Shown: positions 32,625-41,199, counted from the stretch's first letter. The stretch is DNA of 44,013 bases from an uncultured Jeotgalicoccus sp. (GCA_947631305.1 CANRKV010000002.1:1-44013); one strand, 5' to 3'. The notes: generated by a model not told the origin, from the letters alone. Translations and numbers: made by a program.

Positions 32625-34241
32625 TTATTTTTCTTCCTGCAAATCCATATTCAGACTCGCTTTAATTAAACCGCTGAATAATGGATGCGGACGTGTCGGA
32701 CGTGATTGGAATTCAGGATGGAACTGAACACCCACATAGTAAGGGTGGTCTTTAAGTTCGATCATTTCCACAAGTCGGCCGTCAGGTGACGTTCCGCTGA
32801 AAATCATACCCGCTTCTTCAAGCTGTTCTTTGTATGCATTATTAAACTCGAAACGGTGACGGTGGCGTTCATCCACTTCACTCACCTGATACAGTTCGCG
32901 TGCTTTCGTACCTTCTTTAATGACACATGGGAAGCTGCCTAGGCGCAGTGTTCCGCCAAGATCAACAACATCTTTCTGATCCGGCATTAAATCGATAATC
33001 GCATGCGGTGTATGCTCATCAAGTTCAGATGAGTTTGCGCCAGTTAAACCGGCAACGTTACGTGCAAATTCAACTGTTGCAAGCTGCATTCCGAGACAAA
33101 TCCCAAGTACCGGCACGTTTTCTTCACGCGCATAGTTCAACGTCAGGATCTTACCCTCGATACCGCGGTCGCCAAATCCGCCAGGTACAACAATCCCGTC
33201 AACTTCGCTTAAGATTTCTTTATAGTTCTGCGGTGTAACATCCTGTGAGTTAATCCAGTGAATATCGATGTCTGCGTGCACTTCATAACCTGCGTGACGA
33301 AGTGATTCAGCAACCGACAGATACGCATCCTGAAGTTCAACGTATTTACCGACTAAACCGATTTTAATCGTTTTATCGATTTTGCTTAAGTTATCGAGAA
33401 GGTGTTTCCAGTCATCAAGCTGTGCTTCACCTGTTGCTTCGATATTCAGGTTTTCAAGTACCAAATCATCCATATCCTGGGCCTGCAATGACATTACAAG
33501 CTCGTAAATTGTCTCTTCATCTTTTGCGTTAATAACGCTCTTCTCATCGATATCACAGAACAATGCAATCTTATCACGCAGATCTTCTGTCATCGGGTAT
33601 TCGGAACGAACAACAATCATGTCCGGCTGAATTCCAAGTCCTCTGAGCTCTTTAACACTGTGCTGTGTCGGTTTAGTTTTCATTTCACCGGCAGCTTTAA
33701 TATAAGGCAGAAGCGTACAGTGAATGAACATTACGTTTTCTTTACCAAGATCGCTTCTTAACTGGCGGATTGATTCGATAAACGGCAGTGATTCAATATC
33801 ACCTGCTGTACCGCCGATTTCAGTAATTACGATATCAGCTTTTGAAGATTCGCCTGCTTTTTTAATACGTGATTTAATTTCATTGGTAATGTGCGGAATA
33901 ACCTGCACAGTTCCGCCGAGGTAGTCTCCGCGGCGTTCTTTTCTAATCACTTCGGAGTATACTTTTCCTGCAGTAACGTTTGAATATTTACTTACATTGA
34001 TATCTATAAAACGCTCGTAGTGTCCTAAGTCCAAGTCCGTCTCCGCACCATCTTCAGTAACAAACACTTCACCGTGCTGATAAGGGCTCATCGTACCCGG
34101 GTCAACGTTTAAGTACGGATCAAATTTCTGAATTGTAATGTTAAATCCTCTGTCTTTTAATAACCTGCCGAGAGATGCTGCTGTAATTCCTTTACCTAAT
34201 GATGACACTACGCCACCTGTTACAAAGATATATTTTGTCAT
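32625..34241 (-). CDS. pyrG: CTP synthase
   Basis: 538 residues from the chosen start. It aminates UTP to CTP with glutamine. An N-terminal synthetase domain (KYIFVTGGVVSSLGKGI; TDLDLGHYERF) is joined to a C-terminal class I glutamine amidotransferase domain with nucleophile loop LGICLGMQLA and the His-Glu pair in GVQFHPEFQSRP. The frame runs on to 34364 through the leader, but ATG 34241 has AGGAGG 9 bases upstream and matches the family start. The leader carries a CTP-sensing attenuator. Confidence 0.98.
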   Translation of the reverse strand: MTKYIFVTGGVVSSLGKGITAASLGRLLKDRGFNITIQKFDPYLNVDPGTMSPYQHGEVFVTEDGAETDLDLGHYERFIDINVSKYSNVTAGKVYSEVIRKERRGDYLGGTVQVIPHITNEIKSRIKKAGESSKADIVITEIGGTAGDIESLPFIESIRQLRSDLGKENVMFIHCTLLPYIKAAGEMKTKPTQHSVKELRGLGIQPDMIVVRSEYPMTEDLRDKIALFCDIDEKSVINAKDEETIYELVMSLQAQDMDDLVLENLNIEATGEAQLDDWKHLLDNLSKIDKTIKIGLVGKYVELQDAYLSVAESLRHAGYEVHADIDIHWINSQDVTPQNYKEILSEVDGIVVPGGFGDRGIEGKILTLNYAREENVPVLGICLGMQLATVEFARNVAGLTGANSSELDEHTPHAIIDLMPDQKDVVDLGGTLRLGSFPCVIKEGTKARELYQVSEVDERHRHRFEFNNAYKEQLEEAGMIFSGTSPDGRLVEMIELKDHPYYVGVQFHPEFQSRPTRPHPLFSGLIKASLNMDLQEEK

Positions 34242-34261
34242 GTAAGTATCCTCCTGTATAA

Positions 34262-34329
34262 AATAAAAATAGCTCCCTTTCACCTGCGTGAAAAGGAGCC
34301 CGTTTACTAGTCCCTGTTTTAGGGAGCCC
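34262..34329 (-). promoter_or_regulatory. pyrG attenuator (CTP-dependent reiterative transcription type)
   Basis: The inferred transcript starts GGGCTCCC at 34329. About 30 bases on, GCTCCTTTTCAC pairs with GTGAAAGGGAGC (34272-34299) followed by TATTTTTATTTT. In B. subtilis a pyrG leader of this design adds extra Gs at the 5' end when CTP is low; these pair with the C/U-rich terminator arm and prevent termination. Here the arm CTCCTTTTC is C/U-rich as needed. The +1 is inferred, not measured. Confidence 0.82.
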
Positions 34330-34336
34330 AAATAAA

Positions 34337-34364
34337 ATACTATCACTTTAAAACAAAAAGTCAA
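34337..34364 (-). promoter_or_regulatory. pyrG promoter
   Basis: Minus strand TTGACT (34359-34364), 16 bp, TAGTAT (34337-34342), 7 bases before the GGGC start. It lies right after the rpoE stop. Confidence 0.75.
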
Positions 34365-34371
34365 TTAAAAA

Positions 34372-34881
34372 TTAGTATGCATCTGCTTCATCATCGTAAT
34401 CATCTTCGAGTTTTTCTTTTTCTTCAAACTCTATTTCTTCGTCAGCATCTTTGCTGGCAATTTCCTCTTCTTCATCGTCACCATGCAGTGTCTCGTCGAT
34501 TTCTTCCTGATCTTCACCCAGCTCTTTTGCACCCGGGTAGTCTTCATCGACTTCTTCTTCGACGTACTCTTCCTCAGCTGCAACTTCAATTTTGTGAATT
34601 GTCGGTGCAATCTTATCGCTGATATCATCTACTGCATACCACTCGCGAAGACCCCACACGCCATCATCTGTGCTGAGGAAACGCCCATCAGTGTTTAAGT
34701 CAGTATAGAATTGTAAAATACGGTTTTCAATTTCACCTTCAGTGTAATTGCCGATTTCTTTAAATTTATCAGTCATTTCATAAAGATTTGTTTCTTTGCC
34801 TTTATCTTCTAAATATATGTGCGACATATCTATAAACGAATGCTCGTCCATCATTTCTTTTGTATAGCTGTCCAGTCTCAT
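34372..34881 (-). CDS. rpoE: RNA polymerase delta subunit
   Basis: 169 residues. An N-terminal HARE-HTH domain (about 1-90; LYEMTDKFKEIGNYTEGEIENRILQFYTDLNTDGRF, WGLREWY) is followed by a highly acidic Asp/Glu tail (about 100-169). Delta speeds RNA polymerase recycling in Gram-positive bacteria. The order rpoE-pyrG is as in Bacillus and Staphylococcus. Confidence 0.97.
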   Translation of the reverse strand: MRLDSYTKEMMDEHSFIDMSHIYLEDKGKETNLYEMTDKFKEIGNYTEGEIENRILQFYTDLNTDGRFLSTDDGVWGLREWYAVDDISDKIAPTIHKIEVAAEEEYVEEEVDEDYPGAKELGEDQEEIDETLHGDDEEEEIASKDADEEIEFEEKEKLEDDYDDEADAY

Positions 34882-34954
34882 CTACGTCATCCTTTCAAGA
34901 TGTAAATACCTTAGGATATAATACAAATATTTGTAAGATGTTTCAAGCTTTATA

Positions 34955-35785
34955 TTAATATCTTACTAATTTAACATAACGGTTCGTATTTTCCGGATCA
35001 TCAATCAGGACAAACCCCGCGTTTGTAAACAGACTTAAAAACGCCGGATTCGATACCGTAACCGTTGCGGTATGCACCTCATTAATCTTTCTTCTGACCA
35101 CTGTTGCAAACTGACGCATCGCGCTTTCCGCCACCCCTTCTTCACGGTCCGCTTCGTCTACGTATATATGTTTAATATCGAGTATGCCGTCTTCAAGTTC
35201 CGCCTCAATATACCCGGCTGTTCTGTCATCCCGCTTAAGTATCAATTTAACCGCCGGTCCTGCTGTTTCTTCATCGAGCTCCAGTCTTAAATTCGGCACA
35301 AAACTGCGGTTTAAATCCAGATAATAAAGCCGTTCTTTACCGATCGGCCCCTCTTCTTTCGTCGCCAGATGCAGGAATCCTGCGCGTTCATATAAATTCC
35401 AAGCTCCGGCATTCTCGCCGTCCACAACTAAATATAAATGATCGAATGCTGAAAAGTTTTCCTGTACGTACACCGGCAGATTTTGTGCAACCGCTGTACC
35501 GTAACCGTTCCCCTGATATTTTTCATTAATCGATAAAGAGCGCACGTAAACGACTTCGTGAGGTGTATCATAGCCTTCGTGCTGGTAATGTTTATGCAGT
35601 ACGAAAAATCCGATGACCTCCCCGGCGTCGGTGACGACAACATTTGCAGTACGGTTGCTGTCTTTAAGCGCATCATCAAGTACTTCAAGCGGCATGCTCG
35701 AATATACCTGCTGTCTTTCGCTCAATATGTAATTTCCGAGATGTTCTCTGTCTGCCTCTGTAAACTCTCTAATCTTAATATCCAT
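34955..35785 (-). CDS. Two-domain GNAT N-acetyltransferase
   Basis: 276 residues. The N-terminal GNAT domain (about 1-160) has the acetyl-CoA motif VRSLSINEKYQGNGYGTAVAQ and NAGAWNLYERAGF. The C-terminal half (about 165-276) looks like a second GNAT domain with a weaker motif A (YVDEADREEGVAESAMRQF) and PAFLSLFTNAGFVLID. Substrate unknown. ATG 35785 has AAAGGGG 6 bases upstream. It is divergent from the BCCT gene, whose promoter overlaps its ribosome-site region. Confidence 0.85.
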   Translation of the reverse strand: MDIKIREFTEADREHLGNYILSERQQVYSSMPLEVLDDALKDSNRTANVVVTDAGEVIGFFVLHKHYQHEGYDTPHEVVYVRSLSINEKYQGNGYGTAVAQNLPVYVQENFSAFDHLYLVVDGENAGAWNLYERAGFLHLATKEEGPIGKERLYYLDLNRSFVPNLRLELDEETAGPAVKLILKRDDRTAGYIEAELEDGILDIKHIYVDEADREEGVAESAMRQFATVVRRKINEVHTATVTVSNPAFLSLFTNAGFVLIDDPENTNRYVKLVRY

Positions 35786-35798
35786 GTTTAACCCCTTT

Positions 35799-35826
35799 TT
35801 GACATCCTTTTATAGTTTGCTATTAT
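35799..35826 (+). promoter_or_regulatory. Promoter of the BCCT transporter gene
   Basis: Plus strand TTGACA (35799-35804), 16 bp, TATTAT (35821-35826). It gives a leader of about 115 nt before the TTG start. Confidence 0.75.
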
Positions 35827-35950
35827 AGTGCCATACCCCCTATAGTGACAATTTAGACATTACATTACAACTTTCATTATTTCAGCGTTTTTTGTTGGTA
35901 TTGCATGGGTAATAGTTAAGAAACTAATAATCAATTTAGGAGGAACTTAC

Positions 35951-37534
35951 TTGACGAATGATGACAGCACTACGTCAAAGCAAAGTACAGATCCGGAAAA
36001 ACCGGAAAAATTCAATATGAAGCAGCTTGGCACTGTTTTCTGGGTGTCGACAGCGATAATTCTAGTTGTTTCGGCAATCGCCATGATTATCCCGGATCAG
36101 TTCCAGGCTGCTTCAGAAAGTGTCTATGCAACAGTTTCACAATACTTCAGCTGGTTTTTCCTGCTGGTAGTATTTGGGTTTGGAGTATTTCTTTTATTCC
36201 TGGCTCTTTCACCATACGGCCGTGTTAAACTCGGCGGCGATAATTCTAAACCTGAATTTTCATTCTGGTCATGGATCGGAATGTTATTCTCAAGTGGTTT
36301 AGGTGTCGGATTAGTTTTCTACGGTGTAGCTGAACCGATGGAACACTATATGAAATCACCATTCCTCGGCGGCCCTATTGAATCAGCAGAAGCTGCCAGA
36401 ATCGCAATGGGATATACTTATTTCCACTGGGGTATTTCACAGTGGTCAATCTTCGGTGTTGCGGGTCTTGCGATTGGATATTTCCAATTCCGTAAAAACC
36501 GCGATGGATTAGTATCAACAGCTCTCGAGCCTCTATTTGGTCTCGAGTATAATCAGAATGCCAGAAAAGCAATCGACATTCTCGCAATCATCGCAACGAT
36601 TACGGGTATGTCAACGTCAGTAGGTTTAGGTATTATGCAGATGGACGGCGGTCTCGATATCGCATTCGGTATTCCGTCAGGTCCGTTAACACAAATCATT
36701 CTAACTGCGTTAATGACAGGATTATTTATCTTCTCAACAATTACAGGACTTAAGCGCGGGATGAAATTCCTCAGCAGCTTAAACATGATCCTTGCATTGG
36801 TATTAACAGTATTTATTATGGCCGTTGGTCCGTTTACATTTATTATGGAAACGATTATTGTCGGCCTCGGTGACTACCTGACGAATTTCGTCGGCTACTC
36901 ATTGCGCCTGCAGCCTTATTCCGGCGAAGCCTGGGTTCAGGATTGGACAGTATTCTATTGGGCATGGGTAATCGCATGGAGTCCGTTCATCGGTTCATTT
37001 GTTGCACGTGTATCACGCGGACGCAGCATACGTGAATATGTAATGGGGATTCTTATCGTTCCGCCTATGCTGTCATTCCTTTGGGTCGGTGCACTTGGAG
37101 GTACAGCGATTTATTCTGATTTATTTAACAACACAAATATCGGGGAAGTCGTCTTAAATGACCAGACACAGGCGCTGTTCGCATTGTTCGATACATTGCC
37201 GATATCCTGGCTGACCTCAGCAATCGCGATTGTACTGATCTTTACATTCCTGGTAACATCAGCTGACTCAGCAACATTCATCGTTGCAGGAATGAGTATC
37301 GGTAATACGGATAATCCGCCTACCGGGCTGAAAATACTTTGGGGACTTCTCCTTGGTATCTTAACAATCGCATTAATTTTAGCAGGTGGTCTAACGAGTC
37401 TTCAGGCAGCTTCGCTGCTCGCCGGTCTGCCGTTCGCCATTATACTCATAATGATGATCGCATCCGTCTCCAAAGGACTTAGAAGAGAACCGAACGAAGC
37501 AATGAAACGTAGACAACGACGCAAAAAGTATTAA
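35951..37534 (+). CDS. BCCT family osmolyte transporter (betaine/choline/ectoine type)
   Basis: 527 residues, about twelve membrane helices after a charged N-terminal tail (about 1-25). BCCT signatures: FSSGLGVGLVFYGVAEPMEH, GYTYFHWGISQWSIFG, and the substrate/ion region FYWAWVIAWSPFIGSFVARVSRGRSIREY. It imports a trimethylammonium or ectoine-type solute with sodium or protons. The start is a TTG (35951) with AGGAGG 7 bases upstream; there is no ATG until far into the protein. The positive C-terminal tail is short. The exact substrate cannot be read; the nearby ehu operon suggests osmoprotection. Confidence 0.9.
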   Translation: MTNDDSTTSKQSTDPEKPEKFNMKQLGTVFWVSTAIILVVSAIAMIIPDQFQAASESVYATVSQYFSWFFLLVVFGFGVFLLFLALSPYGRVKLGGDNSKPEFSFWSWIGMLFSSGLGVGLVFYGVAEPMEHYMKSPFLGGPIESAEAARIAMGYTYFHWGISQWSIFGVAGLAIGYFQFRKNRDGLVSTALEPLFGLEYNQNARKAIDILAIIATITGMSTSVGLGIMQMDGGLDIAFGIPSGPLTQIILTALMTGLFIFSTITGLKRGMKFLSSLNMILALVLTVFIMAVGPFTFIMETIIVGLGDYLTNFVGYSLRLQPYSGEAWVQDWTVFYWAWVIAWSPFIGSFVARVSRGRSIREYVMGILIVPPMLSFLWVGALGGTAIYSDLFNNTNIGEVVLNDQTQALFALFDTLPISWLTSAIAIVLIFTFLVTSADSATFIVAGMSIGNTDNPPTGLKILWGLLLGILTIALILAGGLTSLQAASLLAGLPFAIILIMMIASVSKGLRREPNEAMKRRQRRKKY

Positions 37535-37552
37535 AATAGAAATAATGATTAG

Positions 37553-37586
37553 AACAGCGCTCAAAATAATTGAGCGCTGTTTAATT
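37553..37586 (+). terminator. Terminator after the BCCT gene
   Basis: AACAGCGCTCA pairs with TGAGCGCTGTT (11 bp, perfect) around a 7-base loop, then AATTT. The T-run is weak. Confidence 0.75.
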
Positions 37587-37609
37587 TCGCATTTGTGAGG
37601 AGTAAAGAT

Positions 37610-38404
37610 ATGAAGATAGGAATCGACGCCGGCGGCACATTGATTAAAGTCGCCCTGTTAACAGACAGCGGCAGAACTTTTAAAAAGTATCCTGCTGCAG
37701 AAATCGACCAGGTTATCAGTATGCTGAACAGCAAACATGCTGATGATGATGTTTATTTAACCGGAGGAAAAGCCGAATATATTCAGGAGAAATTGAATTT
37801 CGCGGTGACTGCTTCGATAGAATTTGACGCAACATTCCGCGGTCTGACACAGCTTTTAAAAGAAGCGGATATGGATCTCGATCGTTATGTTTATTTAAAT
37901 GTGGGTACCGGGACGAGTTTCCACCAGGCTACACGGGATTCACAAAAACGCGTCGGCGGCTCCGGAGTCGGCGGCGGCACGATGATTGGTTTAAGCTATC
38001 TGCTTACAGGCATCGGAGATTTCGACACGATAATTGAACGTGCAAAAGACGGCATACGCGACAACGTTGATTTAAAGGTTCACCATATTTATAATGGCAG
38101 ACCTTCACCGATTCCCGGTGATTTAACTGCAAGCAACTTCGGACATATTCTTGATACACAAAAAACTGCCTCGATCGAAGATCAGCTGATTGCTGTCATC
38201 GGACTCGTGGCAGAGACCGTCACTGCAATGGCAATTAATTTAGCCGATGCATTCGAGACGAAAAATATGGTATTTATCGGTTCGACATTACTGGATAATA
38301 AAGTAATGACCGATATTATTTACAGATACAGCGAATTAAAGAATGCCCGGGCTTTTGTCGTGCCAAACGGAGAATACAGCGGTGCACTCGGCGCAATCAG
38401 CTGA
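37610..38404 (+). CDS. coaW: Type II pantothenate kinase
   Basis: 264 residues. It phosphorylates pantothenate, the first step of CoA synthesis; this is the staphylococcal type II form. It has the ATPase start MKIGIDAGGTLIKVAL, NVGTGTSFH and the RVGGSGVGGGTMIGLSYLLTG block. ATG 37610 has GAGGAG 7 bases upstream; the open frame begins at 37595. Its 3' end overlaps the convergent ABC ATPase gene by 8 bp. Confidence 0.95.
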   Translation: MKIGIDAGGTLIKVALLTDSGRTFKKYPAAEIDQVISMLNSKHADDDVYLTGGKAEYIQEKLNFAVTASIEFDATFRGLTQLLKEADMDLDRYVYLNVGTGTSFHQATRDSQKRVGGSGVGGGTMIGLSYLLTGIGDFDTIIERAKDGIRDNVDLKVHHIYNGRPSPIPGDLTASNFGHILDTQKTASIEDQLIAVIGLVAETVTAMAINLADAFETKNMVFIGSTLLDNKVMTDIIYRYSELKNARAFVVPNGEYSGALGAIS

Positions 38405-39104
38405 CCGCGATTACTTTACCCTCGTAATCAATAATTTTCATTTCACGTGAAAAAGTACTGGTAAGCATTCTTTCATTCACTTCTCTAACAGGCACTTTAA
38501 CTTCGGTTAAGGTGCCCGTTTTCATACATGTTACTGTATCTGCGTAACGAAGTGCGAGATTTAAATCATGCATCGCCATAATGATTACTTTATGCCTGCT
38601 TAAATCTTTCAGCCACTTCATTACCAGGTGCTGATAATTAATATCCAGTCCCTGTTCGATTTCATCAAACATCATTACCGGCTTATTTTCAAGATGAAGC
38701 TGCGCACATAAAGCACGCTTAAATTCACCGCCGCTTAAACTGTCAGCAGACGCATATTGAAACTTTTCCAAGCTGAATTTCCGAAGCGTCTGCTCAACAT
38801 CTTTTTGTGCAGGACTTGACGCGGCAGTCATTTTAATAAAATCTTCGACAGTAATTTGAAATGGTACATTCTGCTGGGGCAAGTAGCTGATATAATCCGC
38901 TGTCTTGTCGACCGGTTCATTATTTATCTCTAATTCACGGACTGTAATTACAGGTGTATTGTAGCCGGTAATACCGGTAAGTACAGAACTTTTACCGCTG
39001 CCGTTTTCACCGAGCAGCACATGTATGCCCGGTTCAAATTCAATGTCTTCTGCTGAGGCGCTGAAGCTGCCGTAATAGATGCCAAGCTTTTTTATATGGA
39101 ACAT
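38397..39104 (-). CDS. Orphan ABC ATPase (FecE/BtuD-like)
   Basis: 235 residues. A complete nucleotide-binding domain: Walker A GENGSGKSS (32-40), Q-loop LPQQN (75-79), signature LSGGE (123-127), Walker B VMMFDEIEQGLD (143-154) with catalytic Glu148, and switch His179 in AMHD. The D-loop region reads DEIEQGLD instead of DEPTSALD. Overall it resembles iron-siderophore/cobalamin importer ATPases. No permease or binding protein is adjacent; instead it follows osmC by 1 bp in a CMD-osmC-ATPase operon. Its partner and substrate are unknown. Confidence 0.8.
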   Translation of the reverse strand: MFHIKKLGIYYGSFSASAEDIEFEPGIHVLLGENGSGKSSVLTGITGYNTPVITVRELEINNEPVDKTADYISYLPQQNVPFQITVEDFIKMTAASSPAQKDVEQTLRKFSLEKFQYASADSLSGGEFKRALCAQLHLENKPVMMFDEIEQGLDINYQHLVMKWLKDLSRHKVIIMAMHDLNLALRYADTVTCMKTGTLTEVKVPVREVNERMLTSTFSREMKIIDYEGKVIAVS

Positions 39105-39105
39105 G

Positions 39106-39522
39106 CTACAGCGCTTCGCCGTTTAATATTACTTTTAAATCGACATCTGCAACGAGTGAATGGACAGCAGAGCAGTATTTATCTTTTGATAAATCAGCGG
39201 CACGCTGCGCCTGTTTTGCTGTGATATCTCCATCGATTACAATATTCATTTTAATATGTTTATAGTATTTCGGTTCTGTCTCGGAACGTTCTCCGTCCGC
39301 TTCAATTTCAAGCTTCGTCACTTTTTCCATGTGATGTCTTAAAATGACGCCGATATCGATAGCCATGCAGCCTGCAGCACCGTGAAGAACCATTTCCATC
39401 GGTGACGGCGCTGATGCATCTCCGCCGGCAGCTTCATTCGCATCCATTGCTACTGTGTGCCCGGTCGTTTCCCCTGTCGATTCAAATTTCAGTTTTCCCT
39501 GCCAGTTTAAGTTAACTTTCAT
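39106..39522 (-). CDS. OsmC/Ohr family protein
   Basis: 138 residues. OsmC-type proteins reduce organic hydroperoxides with two cysteines. Here Cys52 (HGAAGCMAIDIG) and Cys117 (DKYCSAVHSL) are at the expected places; the rest of the fold matches (SAPSPMEMVL). ATG 39522 is preceded by GGAGGAG; the open frame extends to 39624 but overlaps the upstream gene without a site. It is the middle gene of the CMD-OsmC-ABC ATPase operon. Confidence 0.9.
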   Translation of the reverse strand: MKVNLNWQGKLKFESTGETTGHTVAMDANEAAGGDASAPSPMEMVLHGAAGCMAIDIGVILRHHMEKVTKLEIEADGERSETEPKYYKHIKMNIVIDGDITAKQAQRAADLSKDKYCSAVHSLVADVDLKVILNGEAL

Positions 39523-39544
39523 GCTGATTTCTCCTCCGTTTAAA

Positions 39545-39889
39545 TTATTTTGTTTCCACTGCCTCATCAAATGCTTCCAGCGCTTTACCGCCGTATACAC
39601 TTGCCGGCCCGCCGCCCATAACAATTGTTACCGCAACGATATCACTGATTTCTTCACGCGTTGCACCGAGTTTAACAAGTTTATTAACATGGTTGCCGAT
39701 GCAGCCCTCGCATTTATCCGCGATAGCGTAAGTCAGTGCAACATATTCTTTCGTTTTCTCATCCAGCGCATTCGCTTTGTAGCCTTCCTGCTGCAGTTTT
39801 TTAAATGCTCTCATAAAATCAGGCTGCTCTTCCTGGATACGGCCCGTATTTTTTTGTGCTCTTTTATTAATTTCTTCAAAGTTCCCCAT
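39545..39889 (-). CDS. Carboxymuconolactone decarboxylase (AhpD-like) family protein
   Basis: 114 residues. It contains the AhpD-type motif C60-E-G-C63-x3-H67 (KCEGCIGNHV) and GATREEISDIVAVTIVMGGGPASVYGG. The CxxC points to thiol-disulfide or peroxidase activity rather than lactone decarboxylation. It is the first gene of a three-gene unit with osmC (22 bp downstream). Confidence 0.92.
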   Translation of the reverse strand: MGNFEEINKRAQKNTGRIQEEQPDFMRAFKKLQQEGYKANALDEKTKEYVALTYAIADKCEGCIGNHVNKLVKLGATREEISDIVAVTIVMGGGPASVYGGKALEAFDEAVETK

Positions 39890-39918
39890 TTAAACACACC
39901 ATCCCTCAATATATTTTA

Positions 39919-40062
39919 CTTAAAATGCAAAAAGAACCGCTTAGAGGCGATCCTTCTCTGACGGTATTTAATTAAGACAGCCGTATCACAAACTGCCATA
40001 AATACGCCGATCACCGTGTATGACGTCGTCGAGAAGATGATTCCTGCTGTGAATAACGTTAA
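39919..40062 (-). pseudogene. Possible relic of a membrane protein C-terminus
   Basis: A 48-codon open frame without a start codon, in the gap between GNAT and the CMD gene. Its translation has a hydrophobic stretch (LFTAGIIFSTTSYTVIGVFM) followed by AVLIKYRQRR and a basic tail, the look of a last membrane helix with a positive inside tail. An upstream in-frame stop precedes it and the GNAT terminator lies within it. It may be a decayed gene end or chance. Confidence 0.3.
39928..39954 (-). terminator. Terminator after the GNAT gene
   Basis: The minus strand has AGGATCGC paired with GCGGTTCT (8 bp, two G-T pairs) around a 6-base loop, then TTTTT. It lies about 120 bases after the GNAT stop and just before the CMD gene. 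Confidence 0.65.
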
Positions 40063-40077
40063 TTAAGCAGATTGTCA

Positions 40078-40584
40078 TTATTTTAAAAAGTTCGCCATAT
40101 AAACTAAATCTGTATAGCCGTCAGCTAATTTCACCTGATTTTTTAATACAGCTTCTTCTTCAAAACCGAGTCTTTTATACAGCTTAATCGCACCCGGATT
40201 ATTAGCAAAGACTGTTAATATTACTTTCTCGATTTTTTCATTATTCTGTGCAAACTCTATCGCCTGCTCCACCATTTCGGTACCTGTTCCTGAGCCGGTA
40301 TATGCTCTTTGCAGACTGATTCCAAACTGTCCGATATGTTCGAACTTTTTCCGGTGATCCTGACGAAGGTTCAGCATGCCGATAACTGTATCCCCGTCTA
40401 CTGCTACGATACCCAAGTCATTAGGTCCGAGAGATTTTATCGTCGCTTCTTCTTCTTCGATTGTAATTTTTTTGTTTTCGATCGCTGTCGCCAGCGTATC
40501 CGGATTTTCTGCTGTCACAAGTTTTTTATGTTCAATAATACTGGCAGCATCCTGTACTTCCATTTTACGAATTTCATATGCCAT
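40078..40584 (-). CDS. GNAT family N-acetyltransferase
   Basis: 168 residues, single GNAT domain. Motif A appears as QFGISLQRAYTGSGTGTEMVEQAI and motif B as VFANNPGAIKLYKRLGF. Substrate unknown; similar proteins acetylate amines, spermidine or ribosomal proteins. It lies 84 bp after the chromate transporter pair, with its own ribosome site (GGAAGT). Confidence 0.88.
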   Translation of the reverse strand: MAYEIRKMEVQDAASIIEHKKLVTAENPDTLATAIENKKITIEEEEATIKSLGPNDLGIVAVDGDTVIGMLNLRQDHRKKFEHIGQFGISLQRAYTGSGTGTEMVEQAIEFAQNNEKIEKVILTVFANNPGAIKLYKRLGFEEEAVLKNQVKLADGYTDLVYMANFLK

Positions 40585-40668
40585 TTGTGCTAACTTCCTT
40601 TCTGGATTGACTGTTTACTCTTCACAAGTATAGTACATTCAGAAAGCTGTTTTAAATTTTGTGCTTAC

Positions 40669-41199
40669 TCACCTGATAAACACCGCACCGTAAACCAGTC
40701 CGATGACAATAACAAGTGCGGGATGAATTTTAACGACCTGCAGCAGAATAAACGACAGGATAATTAAAAAGACTGTATGGAATGTCCCTGATACTTCGAG
40801 TGAACTGAACAGGAAGTCTACGACGATAACACCAAGCAGAATTGCAATCACCGGCCGAATTAACAGCGTCAATGTTGTGAATTTGTTCGTGCCTTTCATT
40901 TTATATAACACTCCTGCAAGGAATATCATTAACAGGAGTGACGGCAGTACACTCGCTGATATCGCGACGATACTGCCGAACACACCGCCGGCTTCATAGC
41001 CGATGTATGCACCCATCTTCGTTAAAATAGGACCGGGAAGTGCATTACCCAGTGCAAGTACTTCCGCAAATTCCGCAGTGGTCATCCATTCATACGTTCC
41101 AACTACTTCACGTTCAACGAGCGGGATGGAAGATGGTCCGCCTCCGTAGCCTAATATGCCGGGGATTAAGAATGCTAAAAATATTTCCAGATAAATCAT
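40669..41199 (-). CDS. Chromate transporter half-protein (ChrA family, second)
   Basis: 176 residues with about five to six membrane segments. It has the CHR-family blocks FLIPGILGYGGGPSSIPLVEREVV, LALGNALPGPILTKMGAYIGY. Half-size CHR proteins act as pairs in Bacillus (YwrA/YwrB). It overlaps the upstream half by 4 bp. It probably exports chromate or a related oxyanion; direct evidence for substrate is lacking. Confidence 0.88.
   Translation of the reverse strand: MIYLEIFLAFLIPGILGYGGGPSSIPLVEREVVGTYEWMTTAEFAEVLALGNALPGPILTKMGAYIGYEAGGVFGSIVAISASVLPSLLLMIFLAGVLYKMKGTNKFTTLTLLIRPVIAILLGVIVVDFLFSSLEVSGTFHTVFLIILSFILLQVVKIHPALVIVIGLVYGAVFIR

Noticed and set aside
34242..34364. Extended pyrG start giving 41 extra residues
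   Set aside because: The extension runs through the attenuator hairpin and promoter, and the internal ATG has a perfect AGGAGG and the family N-terminus.
35832..35844. ATACCCCCTATAG downstream of the BCCT -10, resembling a CsoR-type copper operator half
   Set aside because: The matching second half (GGGGTAT) is missing, so there is no palindrome, and BCCT genes are not known CsoR targets.
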